Source: JADJEK01 sp052034255
GTDB lineage: Bacteria; Planctomycetota; B15-G4; JADJEK01
DNA: 64,000 bases
NCBI GenBank assembly: GCA_052034255.1
Contig: JBPOIU010000067.1
Coordinates: 41,724 to 105,723 of the forward strand
Reading direction: 5' to 3'
Position numbers and translations under genes: made by a program. The notes below the pieces were generated by a model. It did no database searches. It saw only the letters and a list, made by a program, of their open reading frames with translations, and had not been told where the DNA came from. Of the stretch, positions 16,475-25,944 are shown piece by piece; positions within the stretch are counted from its first letter, which is position 1, and each line of letters opens with the position of its first letter.

Positions 16475-18016
16475 ATGGCGACGGTTCGACGAGGGTGGAT
16501 CGGGCTCGCGTGGTTGGCGCTGCTGCAGCTGGCGGTCGCCGACACCATTCACTTGAAGAACGGCTCGAAACTCGAAGGCAAGATCAAGACCGAGACCGAC
16601 GCCGTGGTCGAGATCGAAACGGCGTTCGGGGTGCAGAAGCTCGCGCGTCAGGACGTGGTCAAGATCGAGCGCGGCATGACCGCCGTCGAGCGCCTCGCGG
16701 CCGATCGCAAGGCGTTGGCGGCGTCCGACGTCGCGGGGCGCGTCGCGCTGTGGAAGCGCGCCGGCGAGTTGAAGCAGAAGAAGGTGCGGGAGGAACTCGA
16801 GCGAGAGATCCTCGCGTTGGACCCGCAGCAGGAGGACGTCCATCGCGCGCTCGGCAACGTGCTGTTCGACGGCAAGTTCGTGACGCCCGCGGAGAAGGAG
16901 CGCTTGCAAAAGGACGCCCGCGAGGCCGAGATGCGCGCGCAGGGACTCGTTCCGCACGATGGTGGATTCGTCACACCCGAGGAGAAGGCCAAGTTCGACG
17001 CGGGCTTCGTGAAGCGCGGCGACCGGTGGTTGAAGGAGGACGAAGCGAAGGCGCTCGATGGTTTGGTCCGGGCGCCGGACGGGACGTGGATCAAGCGCGA
17101 GGACGCAGCCGTCGCGACGACGCGTAAGGCAGTCGAAACCGCGATCGAACGCGGAGTGTCGGTCGCCTTGCGCGATCACGCCGCGGCGTTCTCGGATGTG
17201 TCGGATGCGTTCGCCGGGCGCTTGGCCGAGACGATGGACAAGGGCTTTCGGCAGTTCGCGAAGGAGTTCGCGACCGGCGAGGGCCTGACCTGGTTCGCGC
17301 CGCAACGCGTCGATCTCGTGGTGTTCCGCACGCGCATGGACTACGAGCGCTTCTGCGATTGGATTGGCGCGAACACGCGTGCGGGCGCGCAATGGGCGGA
17401 GCGCGCGAAGAAAGTCGCCGGGGTCTATCTGTTCGAAACCTGGCCGGTCGCGACCACGTACGTCGGCAATCGCGGCGAGGACATGGCGATCGCGCACTGC
17501 TGCAACATGCTCGGGCACGTGCTGCTGAACCGCTACCGCTTCCAGAACAACGGCATCCCGCCGTTCTTCGACGAAGCGTTCGCCGCGCTGACCGAGTTCG
17601 ATCTGACGAAACGCAACGCGTTCTTCAACGTCGGCGCCGGCCGCTACGAGCGCCACATCGAGGACAAGGAGCGCGCGTTCTTCGAGGACGGCAAGTGGAT
17701 CGAGCCGCTGCGCGACGGATTCCGCGCGCGCTCCGACACGCCGATGGACCAAGTGGTGCGCCGTGAACACGTGACGTTGACGCAGATGGACGTCGCGAAG
17801 GGGATGGCGCTGTACCAGTACTGGCGCGCGACCGATCCCACGCGCATGAAGCAGTTCTTCGACGCGTTGCGCCAGGCGTGGCCCGGCGGCAATCCGGCGC
17901 CGACGCAACCGAAGGTGTTTAACGCCTGCCAGAAGGCATTCAACGTCGCGTGTGCGAAGGACATGCAGTTGGTCGACGAGGACTTGCGTGCGTGGGTGAT
18001 GAAGAAGGCGGATTGA
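16475..18016 (+). CDS. Secreted protein with a degenerate gluzincin (peptidase MA-like) region
   Basis: A 513-residue exported protein. GGGAGG precedes the ATG and a signal peptide (WIGLAWLALLQLAVA) ends near residue 22. Residues about 23-60 are a small beta module (IHLKNGSKLEGKIKTETD), followed by charged helices and repeated FVTPEEKAKFD/RGDRWLKEDEA modules. The C-terminal half resembles the gluzincin layout (HExxH ... P-x-W-x-x-E-G), but the first histidine and the glutamate are replaced: AHCCNMLGHVLLN then IPPFFDEAFAAL. Only the second histidine and the downstream glutamate remain, so proteolysis is unlikely. The gene abuts the kinase gene (one base between stop and start), so a joint role at the cell envelope is possible. 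Confidence 0.7.
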   Translation: MATVRRGWIGLAWLALLQLAVADTIHLKNGSKLEGKIKTETDAVVEIETAFGVQKLARQDVVKIERGMTAVERLAADRKALAASDVAGRVALWKRAGELKQKKVREELEREILALDPQQEDVHRALGNVLFDGKFVTPAEKERLQKDAREAEMRAQGLVPHDGGFVTPEEKAKFDAGFVKRGDRWLKEDEAKALDGLVRAPDGTWIKREDAAVATTRKAVETAIERGVSVALRDHAAAFSDVSDAFAGRLAETMDKGFRQFAKEFATGEGLTWFAPQRVDLVVFRTRMDYERFCDWIGANTRAGAQWAERAKKVAGVYLFETWPVATTYVGNRGEDMAIAHCCNMLGHVLLNRYRFQNNGIPPFFDEAFAALTEFDLTKRNAFFNVGAGRYERHIEDKERAFFEDGKWIEPLRDGFRARSDTPMDQVVRREHVTLTQMDVAKGMALYQYWRATDPTRMKQFFDALRQAWPGGNPAPTQPKVFNACQKAFNVACAKDMQLVDEDLRAWVMKKAD

Positions 18017-18017
18017 C

Positions 18018-21000
18018 GTGACGTCGGGAATCGCGAACGACCTTCCGGACCGGATCGGGCCCTACCGCGTCGAGGCGCTGCTCGGAGTCGGCGGGACCAG
18101 CACGGTCTATCGCGCCCGACACGAATCGCTCGAACGTCAGGTCGCCCTCAAGGTGTTCCGCGTCGGACAAGACCTGTCCGAGAACGCGCTCGCGCGCTTG
18201 CAGCGCGAAGCGCGACTCGTCGCGAAGCTCGATCACGAGTGCGTCGTCCGTTGTTGGGACTTCGGGTCGGAGAAAGAGCTGTTCTTCCTGGCCCTCGAGT
18301 ACGTGCGCGGCGGATCGCTGAAGGATGCGATCGACCGTGGGGGGCCACTCGACGAGGCTCGGGTGCGGGCCGTCGCGCTCGATCTCGCGCGGGCGCTGCG
18401 CCACGCGCACGAGTTCGGGATCGTGCACCGTGACGTCAAGCCCGGCAACGTCCTGCTGACCGAAGACGGGCACGTGAAGCTGACCGACTTCGGGCTCGCC
18501 CGCACCGCAGAGGACTTGACCGTCACGCAACCCGGCACGACCGTCGGCACGCCGCAGTACCTGTCGCCGGAGCAGGCGCGCAATCCGCGGCTCGCCGACG
18601 CACGATCGGATCTCTACTCGCTCGGCGCGACGCTGTATCACGCGCTGACGGGCTTGCCGCCGCATCGCGGCGACACGTTGGCGCAAGTCATCACGCACAT
18701 CCTGTTCGGCAGGGTCGAGCCGCCCGAGCGCGTGCGCCCCGACGTTTCGCCCGCGTTCTCGCGCGTCGTCGCCAAGCTGATGGCGAAGGATCGCGACAAG
18801 CGTTACCGCGACGCGGCCGAACTGACGCAGGATCTGCGCCGCCTCGGCGGCGACGCGGCGCTCGACGCATCGAAGGTCGGATTGTCGTGGGACGTCGCGT
18901 TGCGCCCGCGCCGCGGGCCGCTGCCGTGGATCGCCGCCGCCGCGGTCGCCGTCGTCGCGCTCGGCGCAGGCGCGGTCTCGTGGTACTCGTGGTCGAACTC
19001 CGCGTCACAGCCGCAGATCACCGACCCGCGTCCGAAGCTCGCGTCCGCCGACGACGTCCGAGCGGGACGCATCGATCTCGCGTCCGCGGTGGAACAGGTA
19101 TCGACCGCGCACGACGATCCGCGGCAGCCGGCGGCGCTGCGCGACCTCGAAGCGCTCGGCGCGGAACAAGCGGCGTTGTGCGCGCTGCGCGCCGCGGCGA
19201 CCGCGCGCCGCGAGTTGGCCCGCGGCGGCATCGACACCGCGCTGCTGGCGTTCGACGACGAGGCACGCCGGCAAAGCGAACAACTGTTCGGCCGCGAGTT
19301 GCATGTGCTGCCCGAGTCGCTGCGGCTCGTGCTCGATCAGAGAATCCAGGACGAACGGCTGGCGACCGAAGAGCTGACGTTCACGGTGCGACGCGTCGTG
19401 ATGTCGGAGATCACGGCCGACGTCGAGCGCGTCACGCGTGGCGTGCTCGATCAGCTCGAAGAGAACGCGTTCGCGGCGGCGTTGGCCTTCGTCGGCGACG
19501 AAGAGGCGCGCGTCGACGAGCGGCTCGAGCGCGCGTTCGCGAAAGGCGTGCGATCGATCCTGCCGGAGGCCGGTGACGCGCTGCCGAGTGCGACGGTGCG
19601 TCAGCAAGTTCGCGATCGCGTCGGAGCCGAACTGGCGGCGCTCCGCCGCCGCATCGACGAGCGCGTCGAGGAACGGCGCGCCGGCGCTCTGGTGGCGTTG
19701 ACCGAGTTGGAGTCCGACCCCATCGAAGCCGCGGTCGACGTCGAGGCGATGACGCGACGTGTGACGGAGGTCGTCGAAGACGCGCTCGGGACGACGCTCG
19801 CGGAGTTCCCGGGCGAACCCGGCGCGCTGACGGCCGCGGTGACGATGCACGCGCGCGAACTCGCGGAGCAGAGCGGAGCGAAGCTCGCCGCGGCGCGCGA
19901 ACAGCTCGAGGCCGATACGCAAGACGCGGTCGAGTCGGCGCTGCGCGCCGGCGACTACGCGGGCGCGCAGGCCAGCCTCGCGGGCTTGGCGCAGCCTCTG
20001 CGCCTGCAATTGCTCGGTGAGCTCGCGCTCGCGATCCCGGAGCTCGTGCGCGCCGAGGACGCAGCGATTCGAGCGCTCGAAGCGCAAATCGATCAGCCGG
20101 TCCGGCTGGCCGCGCGGAGTGGCATCGTTTGGAACGCGACGCTGAAAGGGGTGGATCGCGCGCATCGCGAGCTGCGTCTGGCGCAGAACGACGCGATCCT
20201 GAAGTTCGAGGACCTGACGCGTTCCGAACTCGTCGCGCGCGGCGGGGCCGCTCCGGCGGCGGCTGCGGTCGCACTGCTGTACGGCGGCGAACTCGATGCG
20301 GCGAAGAAGGTCTTGGACGGTCTGCCGCAGGACCAGAATCCGGCCGTACGTGCGGAGTGGAAGCGGCGCGTCGACGAGAAGAGCGAGGCGAGCGCGGCCG
20401 CGCGCGCCGAGGCCGATCAACGCCTGTCGGAGTTCGATCAAGCGCTCGCGTCCGCCGATCCGCTCGAGGTCACGCGCACCGCAAAGGCGCTGCTCGACGA
20501 CGCGCGGTTGGCGCGGATCGACGCCGTCCGCGCGCGTGGCAAGGAACTGCGCGCGGCGCTGGCGAAGGCCGATCGCGCGAGCAAAGAGGCCGCATTCCGT
20601 GATTCGATCGAACAAGCCGTCGCCGGTGCGGTGACGTTCCGCGGCGACGGCACGATCGAGCTGCGCTACGCGTTTGAGGACGCCGGTGAATTGGTCGACT
20701 TCGCGCGGCCTGGCCCCGAGTGGACGGTCCGCGACGGCGTGCTGACGTCGGTCGGTGGCCGCGACGTGGGCTCGGATCTGTTCCGCAATCGCCCCGGGCT
20801 GAGGCGTGAGTTGCCGTTCGATCCGGCGCGGCCGTTGACCATCCAATTCGATCTCGAAGTTCCGCTCGACGGTCCCGAGCCGGGCTTGGTCGGGATCCGC
20901 GTGTTCTCGACTTGTTTCGCGATCCGGTCGTTCGGTCCAGGTCGCTACCAGGGCCAGGCGAACGCATGGGAAGGCAGTCTCGACGACTTCGAGGACTACC

Positions 21001-21272
21001 TGTTCGAGCCACGCCTCGGCGAGACCAAGCCCCGCAAACGCGGAGCGCATCCGGTGCGACCGTTCGCGCTGGAGCGCGGGTCGCGCTACGCGGTCCGCGT
21101 CGAATGGCGTCCCGATCAGGACGGCCAAGTCCAGTTGCGCATCGACGGCGACGTCGTGTTCGAGACGCGGATCGGGACTCGTCCGCGGCAAGGCTTCTGC
21201 GAGATCCGTGCCGCGGTTCCGTTCACGGTCGACGACGTCGTGTTCGTCGGAACTTGGGCGGGACGTCGATGA
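18018..21272 (+). CDS. Transmembrane Hanks-type Ser/Thr protein kinase with large extracytoplasmic region
   Basis: A 1084-residue receptor-like kinase. The N-terminal kinase domain (about 15-285) has the glycine loop GVGGTSTVY, lysine in QVALKVF, catalytic loop HRDVKPGNVLL (about 136) and DFG (about 157), all intact. One transmembrane helix follows at about 302-324 (WIAAAAVAVVALGAGAVSW). The 700-residue outside part is mostly charged alpha-helix. It ends in a beta-rich region (from about residue 875; LRYAFEDAGELVDF to FTVDDVVFVGTW) that looks like a concanavalin/laminin-G-type ligand-binding domain. The GTG start lies one base after the previous stop, and the ATG of the next gene overlaps its own stop, so the three genes form an operon. 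The upstream FHA activator is a candidate substrate (inference). Confidence 0.92.
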   Translation: MTSGIANDLPDRIGPYRVEALLGVGGTSTVYRARHESLERQVALKVFRVGQDLSENALARLQREARLVAKLDHECVVRCWDFGSEKELFFLALEYVRGGSLKDAIDRGGPLDEARVRAVALDLARALRHAHEFGIVHRDVKPGNVLLTEDGHVKLTDFGLARTAEDLTVTQPGTTVGTPQYLSPEQARNPRLADARSDLYSLGATLYHALTGLPPHRGDTLAQVITHILFGRVEPPERVRPDVSPAFSRVVAKLMAKDRDKRYRDAAELTQDLRRLGGDAALDASKVGLSWDVALRPRRGPLPWIAAAAVAVVALGAGAVSWYSWSNSASQPQITDPRPKLASADDVRAGRIDLASAVEQVSTAHDDPRQPAALRDLEALGAEQAALCALRAAATARRELARGGIDTALLAFDDEARRQSEQLFGRELHVLPESLRLVLDQRIQDERLATEELTFTVRRVVMSEITADVERVTRGVLDQLEENAFAAALAFVGDEEARVDERLERAFAKGVRSILPEAGDALPSATVRQQVRDRVGAELAALRRRIDERVEERRAGALVALTELESDPIEAAVDVEAMTRRVTEVVEDALGTTLAEFPGEPGALTAAVTMHARELAEQSGAKLAAAREQLEADTQDAVESALRAGDYAGAQASLAGLAQPLRLQLLGELALAIPELVRAEDAAIRALEAQIDQPVRLAARSGIVWNATLKGVDRAHRELRLAQNDAILKFEDLTRSELVARGGAAPAAAAVALLYGGELDAAKKVLDGLPQDQNPAVRAEWKRRVDEKSEASAAARAEADQRLSEFDQALASADPLEVTRTAKALLDDARLARIDAVRARGKELRAALAKADRASKEAAFRDSIEQAVAGAVTFRGDGTIELRYAFEDAGELVDFARPGPEWTVRDGVLTSVGGRDVGSDLFRNRPGLRRELPFDPARPLTIQFDLEVPLDGPEPGLVGIRVFSTCFAIRSFGPGRYQGQANAWEGSLDDFEDYLFEPRLGETKPRKRGAHPVRPFALERGSRYAVRVEWRPDQDGQVQLRIDGDVVFETRIGTRPRQGFCEIRAAVPFTVDDVVFVGTWAGRR

Positions 21273-23122
21273 ACCGGCCCGGCAGGGCGCCGAGACGCCG
21301 ACGGTTCGCGAGCTTGGTCGCGCTGGTGGTCGCGCTGTCCGCGGGGCTCGCGCGCGGTCAGGACGATGGCGCGGCGGCGCTCGAGGCGCTCGCGGCGCGG
21401 GATCGCGCGACACGAGAGCGCGCGCTCGGCGATGTGCGAGCGCGGTTGTTTCAGCCCGATGCGTTCGAAGCGATGCTCACGCGCGTCGATCGCGTCGGGC
21501 CCGAGGCCCGCTTGCGCTTACAGGACGCGGTGGTCGCGACGCCGGAGTGCGTTCCGATCGTGCTCGAACTGGCGCGCACCGCGCCACCCGCGGAGCGCGA
21601 ACTCGCGCGCTCCCTGTTGCGCGCCGCGCTGATCGCCGAATGGGCACGGCGCGAGCCGCCGCCGTCGAAGAAGCCGGGCAACGATCCGCCGTTCGAAGAG
21701 GGGACGCAGGTCGGGCTCGAATGGCCCCTGGGCGCGTCGGTGTCGTGGACGGTCGCGCTGACGTGGTTGGAGCAGACCGCGCCCGGGAGGCGCGGGGTCG
21801 CGTTCCACCCACGCGTCCTCGACGCCACGGAGCGGCGCCTGGAATCGCACCAGTTCGCGCGCAGCACCGCCTCCGGCTTGCTCGCGCGCTGGATGGATGG
21901 TTCGGATCTGGTGACGGTCGATGCCGGTCTCGTGCTGTTGCTCGAGCGACGCTTGAACGACCCGAACGCGGCGCCCGCCGCCACCGAGGAACAGGACGAC
22001 GACGAGCGGGATCCGACGCGAGGGGTTCAGCTCTGCCTCGAGGCGTTGCTCGCGGGTGATGTCGAGGCCGAGCGGGTCGCGGCGGTCGCGATCGCACTGC
22101 GCATTCGCGGCGCCGAAAACGTCGCCGCCCGCGCGTTCATCGCGCGGCCGCAGTCGGCGCTGTTGCGCGCGATGGGAGCTGGAGCGGAGCCCGCGGCGTC
22201 ATCCGTGGCGTTGGTGGAGGCGGTACTCAGCCGGGGGAGTGAAGACGAGCGCGTGCGGCTCGCGACGCGTTTCGCGCGTGATCCGGATTGGACGCGGGCG
22301 CTCGTCGCCGAGGGTGTCGGCGCGGCCTTGGAGCCCCTCGCCGCCGCGCGCTTTCGCCACGCCTGCGCGTTCGCGGCCGCGGCGGCGCGCACCGCGCAGA
22401 GCAGCGCAATTTGGGCCGACGCGGCGCGAACCGCGGTCGACGCGGAGTCGCGGATCGATGCGTTGCGCGTGCTGGTCGAACTCGATCCGCGCGCGCCGGA
22501 ACTTCCCGCGCTGGCGGCGACGGTGTTCGCGCGCGGGATGCCATCGGCTTCGGTGCGCACCGCCGTGGAAGCCAGCTGGATCCTGCAGTGCGCGAACGAG
22601 AAGGCGCTCGACACCGCGCTGCTGGCGTCGTGGAGCGCGAACCAACGCGCGGTCTCCGCGCTGCGCTGGCCGTTCGACCGTTCCGTTCCGCTCTGGGATG
22701 CGCGCGACGAGGCGATCGCGTGGGCCGCCGCGGCGCGCCGGGACGTGGCGACGGCAAGTTCGTTCCGGAGCGGTCCGCGGTGGACCGCGATCCTCGCGAA
22801 TCCCGCTCTCCATCCGTTGACCGCCGAGGGGTTCTGCGCCGCGGTGCCTGGTCTCGGTCGCGCGAGTCGATTCCACGTCGACCAGATCCCGTCACCGATG
22901 CGGGCGCTGTGGATCGAGACGTTGCGGTTGGCGACCTTGGACGAAGTCGCCGACGAGGACCAGACGTTCGCCTCGCGCCTCGCGCTCGAACTCGCGCCGC
23001 TGCGCGGCAGCGATCCGGTGGCGCGACGCGTCGCTGCGGAGCTGCGTTCCGTGATCTACGAGTCGCCGCGGGGCGGTCGCCGCGTGACGTGGAACGACGC
23101 CACGGTGTTCAGCCCGCGCTGA
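21269..23122 (+). CDS. Secreted alpha-helical (HEAT-like) repeat protein
   Basis: A 617-residue exported protein of unknown function. The ATG at 21269 overlaps the kinase stop (ATGA), and a basic start plus hydrophobic run (FASLVALVVALSAGLARG) forms a signal peptide cleaved near residue 31. The mature part is almost entirely Ala/Leu/Arg/Glu-rich helices of regular length (for example LEALAARDRATRERALGDVR), resembling HEAT or Armadillo-type solenoids. I recognise no catalytic motif. Being third in the operon with the pseudo-protease and the kinase, it may be a partner of the kinase's outer domain, but this rests on position alone. Confidence 0.65.
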   Translation: MNRPGRAPRRRRFASLVALVVALSAGLARGQDDGAAALEALAARDRATRERALGDVRARLFQPDAFEAMLTRVDRVGPEARLRLQDAVVATPECVPIVLELARTAPPAERELARSLLRAALIAEWARREPPPSKKPGNDPPFEEGTQVGLEWPLGASVSWTVALTWLEQTAPGRRGVAFHPRVLDATERRLESHQFARSTASGLLARWMDGSDLVTVDAGLVLLLERRLNDPNAAPAATEEQDDDERDPTRGVQLCLEALLAGDVEAERVAAVAIALRIRGAENVAARAFIARPQSALLRAMGAGAEPAASSVALVEAVLSRGSEDERVRLATRFARDPDWTRALVAEGVGAALEPLAAARFRHACAFAAAAARTAQSSAIWADAARTAVDAESRIDALRVLVELDPRAPELPALAATVFARGMPSASVRTAVEASWILQCANEKALDTALLASWSANQRAVSALRWPFDRSVPLWDARDEAIAWAAAARRDVATASSFRSGPRWTAILANPALHPLTAEGFCAAVPGLGRASRFHVDQIPSPMRALWIETLRLATLDEVADEDQTFASRLALELAPLRGSDPVARRVAAELRSVIYESPRGGRRVTWNDATVFSPR

Positions 23123-23152
23123 TCGACTCCGTTCGAGAGTCGCCGCGGGCAG

Positions 23153-23201
23153 CGACGAACCTCGAACGCGGCCGATCCCACACCAGGTGTCCGAGGCGAC
23201 G
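23153..23201 (+). repeat. Dispersed 49-base intergenic repeat, copy B
   Basis: Second copy of the repeat at 14172-14220, again beginning 31 bases after a plus-strand stop codon (23122). Upstream of it, GTCGC and GCGAC can form a 5-base hairpin where copy A has its terminator stem, so the stem-loop position is kept although the bases changed. Confidence 0.6.
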
Positions 23202-23272
23202 CCCTGTGAGTTCGGCTGTGAATCGACTCCTCGAAGCGGGGGATGGACTCACAGCATCCGACGCGCCGGACC

Positions 23273-23336
23273 GGACATGCGAAGGCCGTGAAGCGATCCC
23301 TCGCAGAACGGGAGCACTCCACGGCCAAGCATGTCC
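23273..23336. other. Long stem-loop between convergent genes
   Basis: GGACATGC (23273-23280) pairs with GCATGTCC (23329-23336), and GGCCGTG (23284-23290) with CACGGCC (23320-23326), giving 15 paired bases around a small internal loop. The 29-base top contains a further GCGA/TCGC stem. It lies between the ends of two convergent genes and probably acts as a shared terminator or protective structure; no U-tract is present. A further inverted repeat CTGTGAGT/ACTCACAG spans 23204-23254. Confidence 0.6.
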
Positions 23337-23353
23337 ACGAAGCTCTTCGATCT

Positions 23354-25396
23354 CTACTTGCCCTGCGGTTGCGCCGGCACGCGCAGCGTCACCTGCGAGA
23401 TCTTGCCGTCCTCGACGCGGATGCGCTGCTCGGTCTTCTGGCTCAGCACCATCTGCAGGAACGGATTGACGTCCTGACCGTCGATTCGCCCCGGCATCAG
23501 TTGGACCACGTATTCACCCGGCTTCAGGTTCATGATCTCGAAGGTCCCGTTGTATTCCGCCTTCACTTGGCGGAACTCGCTGTCGCTCTTCGGTTCGATC
23601 GTCTGGCCCGGCGCGGCCGGCGGCACGTACGAGGACACGCTGATCGTGCCGTCCATGTACGGACTGCCGTTCTGGTCGATGCACTGGCCGCGGATCGTGC
23701 CGCCGGACGACAGCGCGATCTGGCCGAGATCGTTGTTCTGGTCGAGGGCGACCTGCACTCCGTTCAGCGCGGTGGCCGAGTACTTCTCCTTCGCGATCGC
23801 GACCTGATACGTGCCGGGCACGATCAGCTTGATCGAGAACGCGCCCTTCGAGTCGGTCACCGTCGACTTGCGCTGCGGGCGTCCGGCCGGCTGCATCGAC
23901 TCGAACAAGTCGCTCAGCGGGTTGCGTTGATAGTTGTTCTCGTTCAGCCGCACCGTGGCGTTCTCGATCGGATTGCCCGCTCCGTCGGTCACGATGCCGG
24001 AGATCGAACCACCCTTGTTCATCGTGATGTCGACGCCGGTGATGCGATCGCCCTTGGCGAGGATCAGGTCGCGCGACGAGCAGCTCGCGTAGTCCGGAGC
24101 TTGGGCTTCGATGACCCACGAGCCCGGATCGATGCCGATGAACTCGTACTCACCGGTGCCCGAACGCACGTCGACCGACTGCGTGGTCGGGACTGCCGTC
24201 GTGGGGTTCACCTTGCGCTTCAGCACCAAGCGGAACGCGGGCACGACTCGACCGGTCGATGCGTCGGTCACGCGCCCGAGCACGGCGGCCTGCGGTTCCA
24301 GCGCGACGCGGACGTCGTTGGCGCCGGCGTCGACCTGGCCGTGGTTCTTCAGGCTGAAGCCCTCGGCTTTGCCGGTGATCATGTATTGGCCCTTGGCCAA
24401 ACCCGTCAGCGTGAACCGTCCGTCGTTCGCGCTGGTCGCTTCGCCCTTCGATGTGCCGGACTCCGGCAATTGACCGATCTGGTACGCGGAGATCGTCGCA
24501 CCCTTGATCGCGCCGCCCTGCTCGTCGACGACGAAGCCGGCGATCGACAGGGCTTCGCCGAGAGCGAAGTTGATCACTTGGTCGCCGGTCTGGAACACCT
24601 GGGTCTGGCTCTTCGACGTCGTCGGGAAGCCGGGCGCGGAGGCCACGACTTCGAACGACTTGAGCGCGACGTTGCAGAAGGCGAACTTGCCGGCGGCGTC
24701 GACGATCATCGTGCGCATCGGCGTGCGCGGTCCGGGTTGCGCGAGCAGAGCCAAGGCCATCGAGTCGAACAGGTCGACGCGCGCACCGGCGATCGGCGTG
24801 CCGTAGAGGTCGGTGACTTCGCCGGAGATGCAAGAGCCCGCACTCATTTCGAGGTCGCGGACCGAGAAGTCGGCGTCGCGCACCACGATGCCCGCAGCTT
24901 CCGCGGGCGCGAGACCTTCAGCGGTGGCGACCAGGCAATAGCCGGTGTTCGGCGGCAGCTCGTCGAAGGTGAACGTGCCGTCGGCGGCCGTGATTTCCTT
25001 GCGGCCGGTCGCGCGGCGCGTGCCCTGGAAATTGAACGCCGCGTTCTCCGGACCGGTGTAGAGCTCGACGACCGCCCCGGCGACCGGCACGCTCGGATTG
25101 TCCTGACGCACGACGGCGCCCGACAGACCGCCGGTGCCCTTCCCGAACGACGCGGTGTCCGTCGTCAAGGCGTCGGTCCGCGTGGTGGCTTCCGTCGCGG
25201 TGCGCGTGGGTTCCGTCGCCGGGTGTTCGGCCGGATCCTCGGTCGGACCCTGCGTCTCGGTGGGGGCCGCGGTGTTCTGCGCACCTTGGTTCGGGTGCGT
25301 CGCGCCGTCGTCGTCGAAGAACAGGCTGATGCCGAACACGGCCGCGACGACGACCAAACCGAGGACGACCAACAGGGGACCCATCGAACGATTCAT
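23354..25396 (-). CDS. Membrane-anchored protein with carboxypeptidase-regulatory-like (CarboxypepD_reg) repeats
   Basis: A 680-residue protein with one N-terminal membrane anchor (MNRSMGPLLVVLGLVVVAAV) followed by a Thr/Pro/Glu-rich linker (about 30-80). The rest is five to seven beta-sandwich repeats, each with the pattern G-x-V-x-D-x2-G-x-P-(I/V)-x-(G/N)-A-x-V (for example SGEVTDLYGTPIAGARVDLF and SGIVTDGAGNPIENATVRL). These transthyretin-like folds occur in many surface proteins and rarely carry enzymes; no catalytic site is visible. The ATG at 25396 is chosen because it starts the anchor; the frame stays open far upstream. It is transcribed alone, convergent to the helical-repeat gene and divergent from the zinc protease. 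Confidence 0.75.
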   Translation of the reverse strand: MNRSMGPLLVVLGLVVVAAVFGISLFFDDDGATHPNQGAQNTAAPTETQGPTEDPAEHPATEPTRTATEATTRTDALTTDTASFGKGTGGLSGAVVRQDNPSVPVAGAVVELYTGPENAAFNFQGTRRATGRKEITAADGTFTFDELPPNTGYCLVATAEGLAPAEAAGIVVRDADFSVRDLEMSAGSCISGEVTDLYGTPIAGARVDLFDSMALALLAQPGPRTPMRTMIVDAAGKFAFCNVALKSFEVVASAPGFPTTSKSQTQVFQTGDQVINFALGEALSIAGFVVDEQGGAIKGATISAYQIGQLPESGTSKGEATSANDGRFTLTGLAKGQYMITGKAEGFSLKNHGQVDAGANDVRVALEPQAAVLGRVTDASTGRVVPAFRLVLKRKVNPTTAVPTTQSVDVRSGTGEYEFIGIDPGSWVIEAQAPDYASCSSRDLILAKGDRITGVDITMNKGGSISGIVTDGAGNPIENATVRLNENNYQRNPLSDLFESMQPAGRPQRKSTVTDSKGAFSIKLIVPGTYQVAIAKEKYSATALNGVQVALDQNNDLGQIALSSGGTIRGQCIDQNGSPYMDGTISVSSYVPPAAPGQTIEPKSDSEFRQVKAEYNGTFEIMNLKPGEYVVQLMPGRIDGQDVNPFLQMVLSQKTEQRIRVEDGKISQVTLRVPAQPQGK

Positions 25397-25944
25397 GCGA
25401 CTTGGACTCCGGTGCTTGGAACGGCGCGCGCGACGCGCCGGGTAGGCCACGTCGCCGAGAGGACGTTTCACCCGTCGTGAATGCCGGGCTTCCTGTCGAA
25501 GGCCGACTACGCCGCGGCCGTCGCCGGCGCTGAAAGCCGCGGCGGTTTCCCGCATTTTCGCCTCCGGGACCGGAACCGACTTCGCGGCGAAAGGCGCGGT
25601 CGAGCGCGGACCTCGACGGAGTGTCTGCCCTCGACCGTCCATCGAGCGGCAAATGTGGTCGTCGGCGAGGCTTGCGGCGCGATGAGTCGGTCGTCTAACA
25701 GGCCGTTCCAGAACGGTCTGCCGCCGGTCGGCGCACCGCGAACGTGCTGGGCGTCGTGCGGTGAGATCGGTCGTCGTGCGATCGGGGTTCTTCGCCGGTT
25801 TTCGCTTCAATGCGCATTGTCGGCGCGCCTCGCCCTGCTCGTTCGCGCGCGCCAGTCCGCTCGGCGGACTTCTTGGTACGGGTTGGTAAGCAGTTGGATC
25901 GCGCGCCGGTCGCGGATGAGGCAACGGGCGCGCGGGAGGTCGAG
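25397..25944. other. Divergent intergenic region with an inverted repeat
   Basis: This stretch separates two divergent genes and should hold both promoters, but I see no consensus -35/-10 pair. Its main feature is the near-perfect inverted repeat AGGCCGTTC-CA-GAACGGTCT at 25700-25719 (one mismatched pair), a candidate operator. No credible gene is seen in it. Confidence 0.45.

Noticed and set aside
23243..25480. Long plus-strand open frame opposite the carboxypeptidase-regulatory protein
   Set aside because: The minus-strand protein has clear repeated domains and an anchor; the plus frame has low-complexity Arg/His/Leu composition.
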